Assembly (NCBI GenBank): GCA_028352435.1
Contig: JAOMMB010000001.1
Span: 1 to 64,000, forward strand
Direction of reading: 5' to 3'
Length of the DNA stretch: 64,000 nt
Source of the DNA: Candidatus Thioglobus sp.
Lineage (GTDB): Bacteria; Pseudomonadota; Gammaproteobacteria; PS1; Pseudothioglobaceae
Within the stretch, counting starts at the first letter, position 1. Each line of letters starts with the position of its first letter. The translations under genes were made by a program, and so were the position numbers. The notes under the pieces were generated by a model. That model saw nothing but the letters and a program-made list of their open reading frames with translations, had not been told where the DNA came from and did no database searches. Of the stretch, positions 7,837 through 16,461 are shown one piece after another.

Positions 7837-9126
7837 TTATTTTTGTAAAAGTTTAACCAGTTTGTCTAGTTGTACGACTCTAGAGCCTTTGATGAGTAAA
7901 GTTGCACCCTGATGATGTTGCAAGATATGATCAGCTAACGCTGTTTGGCTAGCAAAATGCTGTGCTTGATAATGCTTGGCTAATGATCCAAATGTGTAAA
8001 AATTTGGGCTAATCTGCTGCGCTTGCAGGCCAATTTTTTGGTGTAGGGCAATAGTCTGCATACCTAACTCTGCCATATCACCCAGAACAATAACTAATTC
8101 GCCCGAAAATGTTTTCAAGGTTTCTAATGCAGCTGTTATTGAACTTGGACTAGCGTTATAGCTATCATCAATCAAGGTGAATTGGTCGGTATGAATAATA
8201 TTTAAACGTCCATTTTCCGGCGTGGTGGACTCTAGTCCAGATTTAATGGTTTTAAGGTTAATGCCCAGAGCATAGGCACAAGCACTTGCAGCTAGTGCAT
8301 TGTCGATATTATGCGTGCCAATAAGTTTTAAATTAATTTGAATTTGTTGTTGGTGAATGTTTAACGTAAATCTAGATTTTTTAACATCACTAGCAAACAC
8401 ATCACCTATTTTTGAGTTATTCAAATCTTGAACTGAAGCAGGTGTAAAGCTGATATCACCTTTGAATTGTGTTTGTGTATTAACAATATTTTTAGAATTT
8501 TTTGAGTAAATTTCGCCTTTGGCTTTAATCAAATTAGCCTTACTGCCAAATTCACCAATATGGGCGTCACCCGTGTTGGTAATCACAGCAACATCAGGCT
8601 TGACAATACACCTTAGATGTTCAATTTCACCTATATGATTAGCACCCATTTCGATCACGGCGTATTGGTGATGAGGCTTGAGTTTTAAGAGTGTCATCGG
8701 TACGCCTAAATGATTATTTAGATTACCCTGGGTTTTAAGTGTGGGTGCAGATAAATTTAAAATATTGGCAAGCAGATTTTTTGTGGTGGTTTTGCCGTTA
8801 CTACCTGTAATTCCAACTATTTTTGGCTGGATGTTTTTCAAGTGATATTGGGCAATATCACTGAGTGCTTTTTGCGTATCTTTAACCAGTAAAACAGGTA
8901 AATTACTGACTATATTTTGACTAGCAATAATAGCCACAGCACCCATTTCTTCAGCTTTATTTATGTAATGATGTGCATCAAAATTTTCACCAATCAGTGC
9001 AAGAAAAATACCGCCATCCATGCGTTGACGCGTGTCGGTGTAAATATCTTCAAAAGCAATATCTTGAATATTGCTTGGATCAAGTTGTAGAACTTCGGCG
9101 AGTATTTTCGTGGATGATTTAAGCAT
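7837..9126 (-). CDS. murF: UDP-N-acetylmuramoyl-tripeptide--D-alanyl-D-alanine ligase
   Basis: This Mur ligase adds the D-Ala-D-Ala dipeptide to the peptidoglycan precursor in the cytoplasm. The ATP-binding loop GITGSNGKTTTK is near residue 107. VIEMGANHIGEI, ITNTGDAHIGEFGS and DDSYNASPSS are characteristic MurF segments. The ATG at 9126 overlaps the murE end by 8 nt. An upstream TTG at 9135 is less likely. The length, about 429 residues, is a little below the E. coli 452. Confidence 0.95.
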   Translation of the reverse strand: MLKSSTKILAEVLQLDPSNIQDIAFEDIYTDTRQRMDGGIFLALIGENFDAHHYINKAEEMGAVAIIASQNIVSNLPVLLVKDTQKALSDIAQYHLKNIQPKIVGITGSNGKTTTKNLLANILNLSAPTLKTQGNLNNHLGVPMTLLKLKPHHQYAVIEMGANHIGEIEHLRCIVKPDVAVITNTGDAHIGEFGSKANLIKAKGEIYSKNSKNIVNTQTQFKGDISFTPASVQDLNNSKIGDVFASDVKKSRFTLNIHQQQIQINLKLIGTHNIDNALAASACAYALGINLKTIKSGLESTTPENGRLNIIHTDQFTLIDDSYNASPSSITAALETLKTFSGELVIVLGDMAELGMQTIALHQKIGLQAQQISPNFYTFGSLAKHYQAQHFASQTALADHILQHHQGATLLIKGSRVVQLDKLVKLLQK

Positions 9127-10501
9127 TATTAGCAATGTCTATATCATTCATTGCAATGGTGTTATCTTGATAATATTGTTCAGATTCATGGCCTTTTCCA
9201 GCGATGAGCAAGCATTCATTTTCTTTAAGTGTGGTAATGCCAGTTTCAATGGCTAATATTCTATCTTGAATAATATCCACCTCATAGCTATCATCAATAC
9301 CATTGAGAATGTCATGGATGATACTAAGTGGGTCTTCTGAGCGTGGGTTGTCATCCGTTAGGATAATCGTACTGGCTAATTTAGAAGCGATCTTACCCAT
9401 TAAAGCGCGTTTTGTTTGGTCTCGATCCCCACCACAACCAAATATAACTCGAATATTATGCTCTGGGTAATGTGTTTGCAAAGTGGTAATGGCCTTTTCT
9501 ATGGCATCAGGTGTGTGCGCATAATCTACCCAGGCAAAGTGATTATTAATTTTGTGCATGCGACCCATTGGCGGGCTTAGCTTGTCCAATAATGGAATGA
9601 TTTGCGCACTGCTAAAGTTGCGTGCTTTTAATGCTTGATAAGTAGCCAAAATATTCATCAGGTTAAACTCACCTAAGAATGGCACTTCAAATACAAAGCC
9701 ATCAAGTTGAGCAATGAAGCCATACTCAGTGGTTTTAATGTCATTAAAATCCTTAAGAGAATAATTAAACTGTGATTTTTCGCCAGCGGCGTGGCTAAAC
9801 TCTGCATAACTCGGATCGTCAGAATTTAGAATCACACTGTTGAGAGTATCGAGTTGAAAAAGCTTTAACTTTTCAGTTTTATATTGCGCGAGTGATAAAT
9901 GATAATCAAGATGATCTTGTGTGAAGTTGGTTAACACTGCTTGGGTAATATTAAGACCAGCAATACGATTTTGAGCTAAAGCATGTGACGAAACCTCTAA
10001 TGCAACGACTTTGATATTTTTTTGATAATACTCATCTAAAGCGCGATATAGCGTGATTATATCTGGCGTAGTTTGTTTAGATGTTTGTGAATTGTTAGCA
10101 ATACCTAGCGTTCCAATTAAGCCACTCTTTTCACCTAATTGATTAAGTGTTTGCGAGATAAAGTGAGCTACTGAGGTTTTGCCATTAGTACCAGTTACAC
10201 CGATTATTTCTACGTCACAAGCACTTGAGTAAAAAGTTTTTGCAAGGCTGGGTAAGTGCTTTGACAGATTATCTATTCGAATAGTAGGAACACTACAAAC
10301 CGTTTCTTTTGAATCTATCAGTACGGCGATACAACCTCTTTCAATTGCTTGATCGATATAGTCTATACCATGGCTATTTTCACCTTGTAAGGCGATAAAA
10401 ACGTCCCCAGGTTGAATTTTGTGTGAGTTTAGACATAAGCCTTCCACGGTTAAATCAAATTCAGTGGCAGCGATGTTTTGGAGTAGTTGGTTAATTTTCA
10501 T
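9119..10501 (-). CDS. murE: UDP-N-acetylmuramoyl-L-alanyl-D-glutamate--2,6-diaminopimelate ligase
   Basis: The 460-residue Mur ligase adds meso-diaminopimelate to UDP-MurNAc-Ala-Glu. The ATP loop GVTGTNGKTSVAHF lies near residue 110. The C-terminal motif DNPRSEDP contains DNPR, the signature for diaminopimelate rather than lysine. LEVSSHAL and NFTQDHLDYH are further family motifs. It overlaps murF by 8 nt. Unlike the usual dcw order, neither ftsI nor mraY adjoins the pair; soxB lies divergently upstream. Confidence 0.96.
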   Translation of the reverse strand: MKINQLLQNIAATEFDLTVEGLCLNSHKIQPGDVFIALQGENSHGIDYIDQAIERGCIAVLIDSKETVCSVPTIRIDNLSKHLPSLAKTFYSSACDVEIIGVTGTNGKTSVAHFISQTLNQLGEKSGLIGTLGIANNSQTSKQTTPDIITLYRALDEYYQKNIKVVALEVSSHALAQNRIAGLNITQAVLTNFTQDHLDYHLSLAQYKTEKLKLFQLDTLNSVILNSDDPSYAEFSHAAGEKSQFNYSLKDFNDIKTTEYGFIAQLDGFVFEVPFLGEFNLMNILATYQALKARNFSSAQIIPLLDKLSPPMGRMHKINNHFAWVDYAHTPDAIEKAITTLQTHYPEHNIRVIFGCGGDRDQTKRALMGKIASKLASTIILTDDNPRSEDPLSIIHDILNGIDDSYEVDIIQDRILAIETGITTLKENECLLIAGKGHESEQYYQDNTIAMNDIDIANNA

Positions 10502-10722
10502 GGCAATATTATAAGATTTTTTGCAACTTATACTAAGATGAATCGAAAATATACCAATATTTTTTTAAAAAGCAGCTTAATTCTTTTTTTGTTTTATACT
10601 AAGCTCTTGATTAGCATTTTTATAGATTATCATTACTTTAAGTAAGGTTTATTTAGATTGAATATTGTATAAAATCTTAGTCATTAAAATTTAAAAAATT
10701 ATTGTTTTCCTGGGGAGGGAGT
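10502..10722. promoter_or_regulatory. Divergent murE / soxB spacer
   Basis: This 221-bp AT-rich spacer must hold promoters for both genes. TTATACTAAG occurs twice as a direct repeat (10528-10537 and 10594-10603, 66 bp apart). A TATAAA lies at 10668-10673, about 50 bp before soxB. A strong ribosome site, GGGGAGGGAG, lies at 10712-10721. No clear -35 box is seen. Confidence 0.4.
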
Positions 10723-12615
10723 ATGTCGTTAACACGTAGAGATTTTATTAAAGTTTTGGGCGCTGGTTCAGCAGCAGGTTTGATTAGTGGTTGTGGCAAT
10801 GATGCGCCAACTAAGCTTGCTTCACAAGATAATATGTATGAAGTAGCTAAAACGGGTAATGCTCGAATTTTGCATATCACTGATACGCATGGTAATTTAT
10901 TACCTAATTATTTCCGTGAGCCAAACGTAAATCTCGGCTTTGGACCTACCTATGGCCAACTACCACACGTCGTTGGTAATAAACTTCTTGAGCAAATTGG
11001 TGTTAAACCAGGTTCACCTGAAGCGTATGCATTTACTTACAATAACTTTGAGGAGCTTTCTAATAAATATGGAAAAACGGGTGGTTTTGCCCAAATTAAA
11101 ACGGTTTTAGAGTCTTTGCGTGATAGTGCAGGTGGTGTAAAAAATACATTAACTATTGATGGTGGAGATACTTGGCAGGGTTCAGGTACATCACTTTGGA
11201 CTCGCGGCGCTGATATGGTTGAAGCATGTAATATGCTAGGTGTTGACGTGATGGTTGGCCATTGGGAGTTTACTTATAAGGAAGAAGAGACACTGAAAAA
11301 TATCGGCTTCTTTAAAGGAGATTTCTTAGGGCAAAATGTTCGTATTCTTGAAGATGCTTTAATGGGTGACAAATATGCCACCATGACTGAAAAATTTGAT
11401 GGTAATGGGCTTTATAGTGAAGATGATGCGATGCCATTCAAGCCTTATGTGATTAAAAATGTAGGTGGTCATCGTATTGCAGTGATTGGTCAAGCTTTCC
11501 CAAGAACCGCTAATGCTAACCCGCAAAAATACTTTTTCCCAGATTGGTCATTCGGTCTTCGTGAAGACGAAATGAGTGAATTAGTTGCCGATATTCGTGA
11601 AAATGAAAAGCCAGATGCAGTAATCGTGGTTTCTCATAATGGCATGGATGTAGATATTAAGATGGCATCACGTATTGTTGGTATTGATGCTATTTTTGGT
11701 GGTCATACGCATGATGGCATGCCAAAACCTATTGAAGTTAAAAATGCAGGCGGTATTACAGTGGTAACGAATGCAGGTTGTTCGGGTAAGTATATCGGTG
11801 TCATGGATCTTGAAATTAAAGATCATAAGATGGTTGGCTATAACTACAAGATGCTGCCAATTTTGACAAACTTCATTAAGCCAGATGCAGCTATGGTGTC
11901 GTACATTACTAAAATGCGTAATACTAAATACGATAAAAATGTTGTTGAAGCTCGAAGCTCAACTATGTCAAACAATCCAGATCGTGTGGGCAAAACTTAT
12001 GATGAAATCCTAACTGAGAAACTCTGTTCAACGACTCAAACCTTATACCGTCGTGGTAACTTTATGGGTACTTGGGATCAAGTATTGGTTAACTCTTTAC
12101 GTGAAGAGCACGATGCAGACTTTGCTATGTCGGCAGGTGTGCGCTGGGGTACTTCTGTACCAGCAGGCCATGATGTTACTATGGAAGATTTAATGACCAA
12201 TACATCAATGACTTATGGTGAAACTTATGTGTCTGAAATGAAAGGTGCACAGCTTAAAGATGTACTAGAAGGCATTGCTGAAAACTTATTTGTACAAGAC
12301 CCATACTTACAATCAGGTGGTGACATGGTGCGTATGGGTGGTATGGATTACACTATCGATCCAGCCGCTGGACTGGGTAATCGAATTTCAGAAATGAAAG
12401 ATGATGCAGGCACAGCTATTGATCCAAATAAGTCGTACAAAGTTTCTGGTTGGGCGCAAGTTGGCTCAGTAGGCAATGGTCGCTTAATGTGGGATGTTGC
12501 TGCAGACTATTTACGCAAACAAGGCACGCTGGATTTAAAGAAAGTAAATCATCCAACTATTAAAGGTGTTAAGACTAATCCTGGTATTGAAAATTACTCT
12601 GGAGAGTTAATCTAA
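10723..12615 (+). CDS. soxB: Thiosulfohydrolase SoxB
   Basis: The 630-residue periplasmic enzyme releases sulfate from SoxYZ-bound thiosulfonate in the Sox thiosulfate-oxidation pathway. It starts with a twin-arginine signal (SLTRRDFIKVLGAGSAAG). The calcineurin-like metallophosphatase core, expected to bind two manganese ions, shows ITDTHGN, GGDTWQGSGT, GHWEFTY, VSHNGMD and GGHTHDGMP. A 5'-nucleotidase C-terminal domain covers about residues 400-630. The ATG at 10723 is chosen for its strong ribosome site and the Tat motif at residues 4-5. No other sox gene is in the window. Confidence 0.97.
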   Translation: MSLTRRDFIKVLGAGSAAGLISGCGNDAPTKLASQDNMYEVAKTGNARILHITDTHGNLLPNYFREPNVNLGFGPTYGQLPHVVGNKLLEQIGVKPGSPEAYAFTYNNFEELSNKYGKTGGFAQIKTVLESLRDSAGGVKNTLTIDGGDTWQGSGTSLWTRGADMVEACNMLGVDVMVGHWEFTYKEEETLKNIGFFKGDFLGQNVRILEDALMGDKYATMTEKFDGNGLYSEDDAMPFKPYVIKNVGGHRIAVIGQAFPRTANANPQKYFFPDWSFGLREDEMSELVADIRENEKPDAVIVVSHNGMDVDIKMASRIVGIDAIFGGHTHDGMPKPIEVKNAGGITVVTNAGCSGKYIGVMDLEIKDHKMVGYNYKMLPILTNFIKPDAAMVSYITKMRNTKYDKNVVEARSSTMSNNPDRVGKTYDEILTEKLCSTTQTLYRRGNFMGTWDQVLVNSLREEHDADFAMSAGVRWGTSVPAGHDVTMEDLMTNTSMTYGETYVSEMKGAQLKDVLEGIAENLFVQDPYLQSGGDMVRMGGMDYTIDPAAGLGNRISEMKDDAGTAIDPNKSYKVSGWAQVGSVGNGRLMWDVAADYLRKQGTLDLKKVNHPTIKGVKTNPGIENYSGELI

Positions 12616-12635
12616 ATCTGGATTTAAATTATTAT

Positions 12636-12662
12636 AAAAAACCCCGCTAGACGGGGTTTTTT
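12636..12662 (+). terminator. soxB Rho-independent terminator
   Basis: ACCCCG and CGGGGT pair around CTAGA, with flanking A and T runs of at least five. It ends the soxB transcript before the HupE-like gene. Confidence 0.93.
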
Positions 12663-12678
12663 ATATTAGAAGAGCTTG

Positions 12679-13797
12679 ATGAAATTATTATTTTTATTAC
12701 TATTATTTACTAATATAGCTACACAGGCGGACGTCGTTAAACCTGCCTTAGTAGAAATTTCTATATTTGAAAATAAAACACTTGAGGTGAGAATTGATTT
12801 AAGTCTTGAAGCGGCGATGACAGGTATCGGTACGCAATATAAGAATACCACAGACTCTCCAGATTCAGCTCGTTATGATGAATTGCGAGCGCTTGAGCCA
12901 AATAATTTACGTCAAAAATTTAAAAAATTTGAAACTGAGTTTTTAAATAGCCTTCAATTAAAGATTAATAGCGAGCAACAATTACTGAGTTTAACTCAAG
13001 TTGATATTGATATTGTTGGGTATAAAAAGCGACCTAGAAAAACCACGCTTACTTATATAGCAAAGCTTACTGAATGGCCTAAAGCGCTCTCTTGGCAGTA
13101 CGGAAAAATCCATGGAGATAGCGCCTTACGCTGGCAGATATATCAAGCAAATGAATACAATTGGAGTCAATGGCAATGGCTACGTGGAGGTGATCCTAGT
13201 GGAATGATTCATATTGACCATCCAGAATTTCAAAGCGATACACAGCGTTTTTTACAATTTATTAAAATCGGCTTTGATCATGTTGTTCCATTGGGATGGG
13301 ACCATATTTTATTTATTATTGGTATGGCACTTTCATCTTTATTGTGGCGTCGATTGTTGATACTAGTGAGTGCTTTTACTTTGGCACATACGCTAACACT
13401 TGGTCTGGCCATGATAGAAGTGTTGGAGGTATCAGCAAGGCTTGTTGAGCCGCTAATTGCCTTTTCTATTGCTTATGTGGCAATAGAAAATCTATTAATT
13501 AAGCAATCGATTAAACGTAAAACTGTGATTGTTTTTTTATTTGGACTGGTTCATGGACTGGGCTTTGCCAGTATGCTTCAAGAATTTGAGTTATCACCTG
13601 AATCATTCTTATCAACACTCATAGGCTTTAATGTGGGCGTTGAATTGGCACAAGTCATGATTGTGACTGTTGTGGTTATGTTGCTACTAAGTTTACGAGC
13701 CCTAGGGCGGAATTATCGACAGCTGGTTGTTATACCTGTTTCAGTCTTAATTGCACTCATTGGATTTTGGTGGGGTTTAGAGAGGTTGTTTGGCTAG
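12679..13797 (+). CDS. HupE/UreJ family membrane protein with periplasmic N-terminal domain
   Basis: The 372-residue protein begins with a signal peptide (LLFLLLLFTNIATQA). A soluble domain of about 170 residues follows, then six predicted membrane helices with the HupE/UreJ metal-transport signatures GFDHVVPLGWDHILF, FTLAHTLTL and GLVHGLGFAS. Relatives are thought to move nickel or cobalt; the substrate here is inferred only. No hydrogenase or urease gene is in the window. The ATG at 12679 follows AGAAGAG. The stop codon overlaps that of convergent kdsD in the palindrome CTAG. Confidence 0.85.
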   Translation: MKLLFLLLLFTNIATQADVVKPALVEISIFENKTLEVRIDLSLEAAMTGIGTQYKNTTDSPDSARYDELRALEPNNLRQKFKKFETEFLNSLQLKINSEQQLLSLTQVDIDIVGYKKRPRKTTLTYIAKLTEWPKALSWQYGKIHGDSALRWQIYQANEYNWSQWQWLRGGDPSGMIHIDHPEFQSDTQRFLQFIKIGFDHVVPLGWDHILFIIGMALSSLLWRRLLILVSAFTLAHTLTLGLAMIEVLEVSARLVEPLIAFSIAYVAIENLLIKQSIKRKTVIVFLFGLVHGLGFASMLQEFELSPESFLSTLIGFNVGVELAQVMIVTVVVMLLLSLRALGRNYRQLVVIPVSVLIALIGFWWGLERLFG

Positions 13798-14759
13798 ATG
13801 ATTTTGGCTTGCATTAGCGTGTGTGTATTAATTGCGCCTAAGACCTGGTTGTTCTCATCAACCACAGGTAGAGAATTTAAATTAAACTCATCCATTATCT
13901 GAACAGCAGCCATAGCAGGCTTGTCTGCAAGAATTGTTTTACAATTTGGCACCATTACTTCTTTTATACGCAGACTCTGAATGTCAGAATGTGTTTCTAA
14001 TACACGACGTAAATCGCCATCTGTAAAGATACCTTCTAAATGATTATTGTCTGTGATTAAAACCATACCCAGTGCCTTTTGACTCATCACTAGTAATGCA
14101 TCTAGTAGTTTGGTATCTGCGCTAACCATTGGAATCTCATCACCAGTTTTCATAATATTATGAACAAATGTCAACAGCCTTCTACCAAGTGCACCCGATG
14201 GATGAGATCTGGCAAAATCATCTGGACTAAAGCCTTTATTGGTGAGAATACTAACGGCTAATGCATCACCCATGGCTAGAGCAACGGTTGTTGAAGAAGT
14301 AGGCGCTAGATTATGTGGGCAAGCTTCTTTTTCGACACCAACATTTAAATGAACATCACTAATTTGTCCAATTGAAGAGTTTTGATTGCCAGTCATACTG
14401 ATAATAGACACACCCAAACGCTTAATAACAGGAACAAGCGTCATGATTTCATCAGATTCACCTGAATAAGAAATACAGATGGCTACATCGTTTTGTTCAA
14501 TCATGCCAAGATCACCATGTCCTGCTTCACCAGGATGTACGGCAAACGCAGGTGTTCCAGTAGAGGCAAAAGTTGCAGCAATTTTATTACCAATATGGCC
14601 AGATTTACCCATACCAATTAAAACCACCTTTCCTGTGCAATTTTGAATGAGGCCACAAGCATCAATAAAACCTTGATCAAGTTGTTCGGCTAGCTGAGTG
14701 ACAGCGTGTGCTTCAATCAAAATAACTTGTTTAGCAGTTTCTAATAAGGTGTTAGACAT
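13794..14759 (-). CDS. kdsD: Arabinose 5-phosphate isomerase (KdsD/KpsF)
   Basis: The 321-residue enzyme interconverts ribulose 5-phosphate and arabinose 5-phosphate, the first step to KDO for lipopolysaccharide. An N-terminal SIS domain carries IGMGKSGHIG (Lys52 in the expected active site), SYSGESDE, and the RSHPSGALGRRLL segment with its conserved His. Two CBS domains follow (about residues 205-321), ending with a GIFTDGDLRR-type motif. A degenerate copy of its first 40 or so codons lies at 16357-16461. LpxL- and phosphatase-type genes nearby fit an envelope role. Confidence 0.96.
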   Translation of the reverse strand: MSNTLLETAKQVILIEAHAVTQLAEQLDQGFIDACGLIQNCTGKVVLIGMGKSGHIGNKIAATFASTGTPAFAVHPGEAGHGDLGMIEQNDVAICISYSGESDEIMTLVPVIKRLGVSIISMTGNQNSSIGQISDVHLNVGVEKEACPHNLAPTSSTTVALAMGDALAVSILTNKGFSPDDFARSHPSGALGRRLLTFVHNIMKTGDEIPMVSADTKLLDALLVMSQKALGMVLITDNNHLEGIFTDGDLRRVLETHSDIQSLRIKEVMVPNCKTILADKPAMAAVQIMDEFNLNSLPVVDENNQVLGAINTHTLMQAKII

Positions 14760-14833
14760 AATTAACTTTGATAATAAATATTGTTATTAATTTTATCAAT
14801 TATAAAGCTCGATGAGTAACAAAAAAATTAAAG
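14641..14833. repeat. Diverged direct repeat, copy A (kdsD start, spacer, phosphatase start)
   Basis: This stretch, from about kdsD codon 40 through the divergent spacer to the first few codons of a phosphatase gene, aligns with 16364-16533 in the same orientation. Positions 14790-14832 match 16491-16533 at 38 of 43 bases. The kdsD part matches at roughly two thirds of bases, with one 21-nt in-frame deletion in copy B. Here kdsD is complete and the phosphatase is a stub. Confidence 0.8.
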
Positions 14834-14841
14834 ATAACTAG
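14812..14841 (+). pseudogene. Nine-codon stub of the phosphatase gene
   Basis: ATG at 14812 reads MSNKKIKDN and then TAG. The intact phosphatase gene at 16513 starts MSNEKIK, and both are preceded by nearly the same 22 bp. The stub is the end of copy A of the duplicated divergent region; similarity stops after codon 7. Confidence 0.7.
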
Positions 14842-14939
14842 CTGATTGACTCATATTAGATAAGTATATTTTGTAATGTAATTATTCAATATAATAAGCT
14901 AATAGCAGTCTGTGACTCAAAAAAAGTAAAAGGTAAATT

Positions 14940-15350
14940 ATGCTTTCTAAAGAAAAACTAACCGAATTCTTAAAATCAGAATTCCCTCAAACAAAATGCT
15001 CCGTTGATAAAGTTGGAAATCGGGGTGCTAGCGTTAGACATAAAGTTGGAGTTGATGAATTGCGTCCTGGTGGTACAGTCTCTGGCCCAGTTATGATGGC
15101 TACCGCAGATGTTGCCTTATACATAGCAATTCTTGGTGAAATTGGACTCGTGCCACTTGTCGCAACTACAAGCTTAACTATTAATTTTCTTCGTAAACCC
15201 TCATCAAAAAAAGACATTATTGGTAAGTGTTCATTGATAAAGGTTGGAAGATCTTTAGTTGTTGGTGAAGTTACTTTGTATTCTGATGGCGAAGTAGAGC
15301 CAATAGCCCATGTTGTTGGCACCTACTCAATACCGCCAAAAAGAAGCTAA
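14940..15350 (+). CDS. PaaI-type hotdog-fold thioesterase
   Basis: The 136-residue protein has the single hotdog domain of the PaaI/4HBT family. Conserved segments are RPGGTVSGPVMMATADVALY, which covers the helix and substrate-facing residues, and LTINFLRKP. Such proteins hydrolyse acyl-CoA thioesters. The acyl substrate is unknown. It lies between kdsD and an LpxL-type gene, inside the interval bracketed by the duplicated spacer. A TATAAT at 14890-14895 may be its -10 box. Confidence 0.82.
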   Translation: MLSKEKLTEFLKSEFPQTKCSVDKVGNRGASVRHKVGVDELRPGGTVSGPVMMATADVALYIAILGEIGLVPLVATTSLTINFLRKPSSKKDIIGKCSLIKVGRSLVVGEVTLYSDGEVEPIAHVVGTYSIPPKRS

Positions 15351-15405
15351 TAAGACACTTAAGACTGATAAAGATGTTGTGAGCAATAGTGCTGTGGATT
15401 ATCTT

Positions 15406-16353
15406 TTAATATAAAGAATTTTCACCATCAGGCCGAGTTCGGTACAACTTCATCAGCCACATATATTGCGAAGGGTGCTGTTTAATTAATTGCTCTAATT
15501 GATGATTAAGTTTACAAGCATCATCCTCTGGACTACTACTGGGGTATTCTTCAATAGGAGGCGTAATGACCACCTTATATTTTGACATTTCCTCATCATA
15601 ATAAGAGAAGCAGGGCAAGCTAACAGCTTTCCCTAGTTTAGAAATACGTGCAGGAGTAGTTAACGTAGCCTTTTCTTTACCAAAAAAAGGTGCAAAAACT
15701 GCATTTTTCTTACCAAGATCCTCATCAGGTAAAAAGATAAGTAGCTGTCTTGGAATTAATTCTCTAATTATTTTACGCAACCCTTGTTCACGTGAAATAA
15801 CGAACTTGACATAACGACAGCGACTTTTAGTAATAAGCCAATTGATGACAGGGTTACTGGACTGTTTATAAGAGCCATAACAATCATAATGAAAGCTCAG
15901 AGCTATAGGGGCAAACTCCAGCATAACACTATGTGCAAGTAAGATAATTACACTTTGATTTTTTTCAATCGCTCGATCTATAAACTCCCTGCCCTCGATG
16001 TATACTAGTTTATTTAGACGGCTTCTGGAGGCAAAGAATAATAAACTATAGTCTAATAACGCACAACCGTACCATTGTAAATGTTGCTTGGCAAGCTGAT
16101 GTTGGGCGTGAGTATTTAATGCTGGAAATGCAATGTTGATATTTGTTAAAACGATATGACGTCGTTTTTTATTTTTAGTATAGATAAGACGACCAATAAA
16201 CCGACCAATGAGATGTCTTAAAAACTGAGGTAATAATGATACTAAAAAGAAAATAGCAAGTCCAGTCCAGGTTAGCCAGTAACGTGGGTGAAGAAAAGAA
16301 ACTTTGAAGTTCACTTTAATAGTGTCGCTACTAGACCCTGTTTTGTTAATCAC
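15406..16353 (-). CDS. lpxL: Lipid A biosynthesis acyltransferase (LpxL/HtrB family)
   Basis: The 315-residue protein has an N-terminal membrane anchor (about residues 25-45) preceded by FLHPRYWLTW, typical of LpxL/LpxM. The H-x4-acidic catalytic motif appears as AHSVMLEF. It would transfer a secondary acyl chain to KDO-lipid A on the inner face of the membrane. LpxL, LpxM and LpxP cannot be told apart here. The start is GTG at 16353, the first start codon after an in-frame TGA at 16357-16359 that ends a kdsD-like fragment. Confidence 0.88.
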   Translation of the reverse strand: MINKTGSSSDTIKVNFKVSFLHPRYWLTWTGLAIFFLVSLLPQFLRHLIGRFIGRLIYTKNKKRRHIVLTNINIAFPALNTHAQHQLAKQHLQWYGCALLDYSLLFFASRSRLNKLVYIEGREFIDRAIEKNQSVIILLAHSVMLEFAPIALSFHYDCYGSYKQSSNPVINWLITKSRCRYVKFVISREQGLRKIIRELIPRQLLIFLPDEDLGKKNAVFAPFFGKEKATLTTPARISKLGKAVSLPCFSYYDEEMSKYKVVITPPIEEYPSSSPEDDACKLNHQLEQLIKQHPSQYMWLMKLYRTRPDGENSLY

Positions 16354-16356
16354 AAT

Positions 16357-16461
16357 TCACACTTTTTGAATTAAATTACAGGTATCAATAAAGATTTTCT
16401 CAAGATGTGCCTTGAATTGAGTAACAATATGTTTATCAGATTTCGATGATGTGTCAAACAT
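16357..16461 (-). pseudogene. Degenerate kdsD 5' fragment
   Basis: The minus strand from ATG 16461 reads 34 codons and then TGA. The peptide ends FIDTCNLIQKV, against FIDACGLIQNC in KdsD, and starts M-x-x-T with a shared V-T-Q. Seven codons are missing in between. About 14 of 38 aligned residues are identical, and the DNA matches at about two thirds of positions. It lies in frame with lpxL, just two codons upstream of its GTG, and could be a leader for that gene. Confidence 0.75.

Noticed and set aside
12679-13797. A hydrogenase or urease locus inferred from the HupE/UreJ-like protein
   Set aside because: No hup, hyp or ure gene is in the window, so only the transporter-like protein is called.
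14940-16353. The paaI-lpxL interval as a transposon or integron cassette
   Set aside because: No transposase, integrase, terminal inverted repeats or attachment site is seen. The flanking repeats are diverged copies of local genes, not mobile-element ends.
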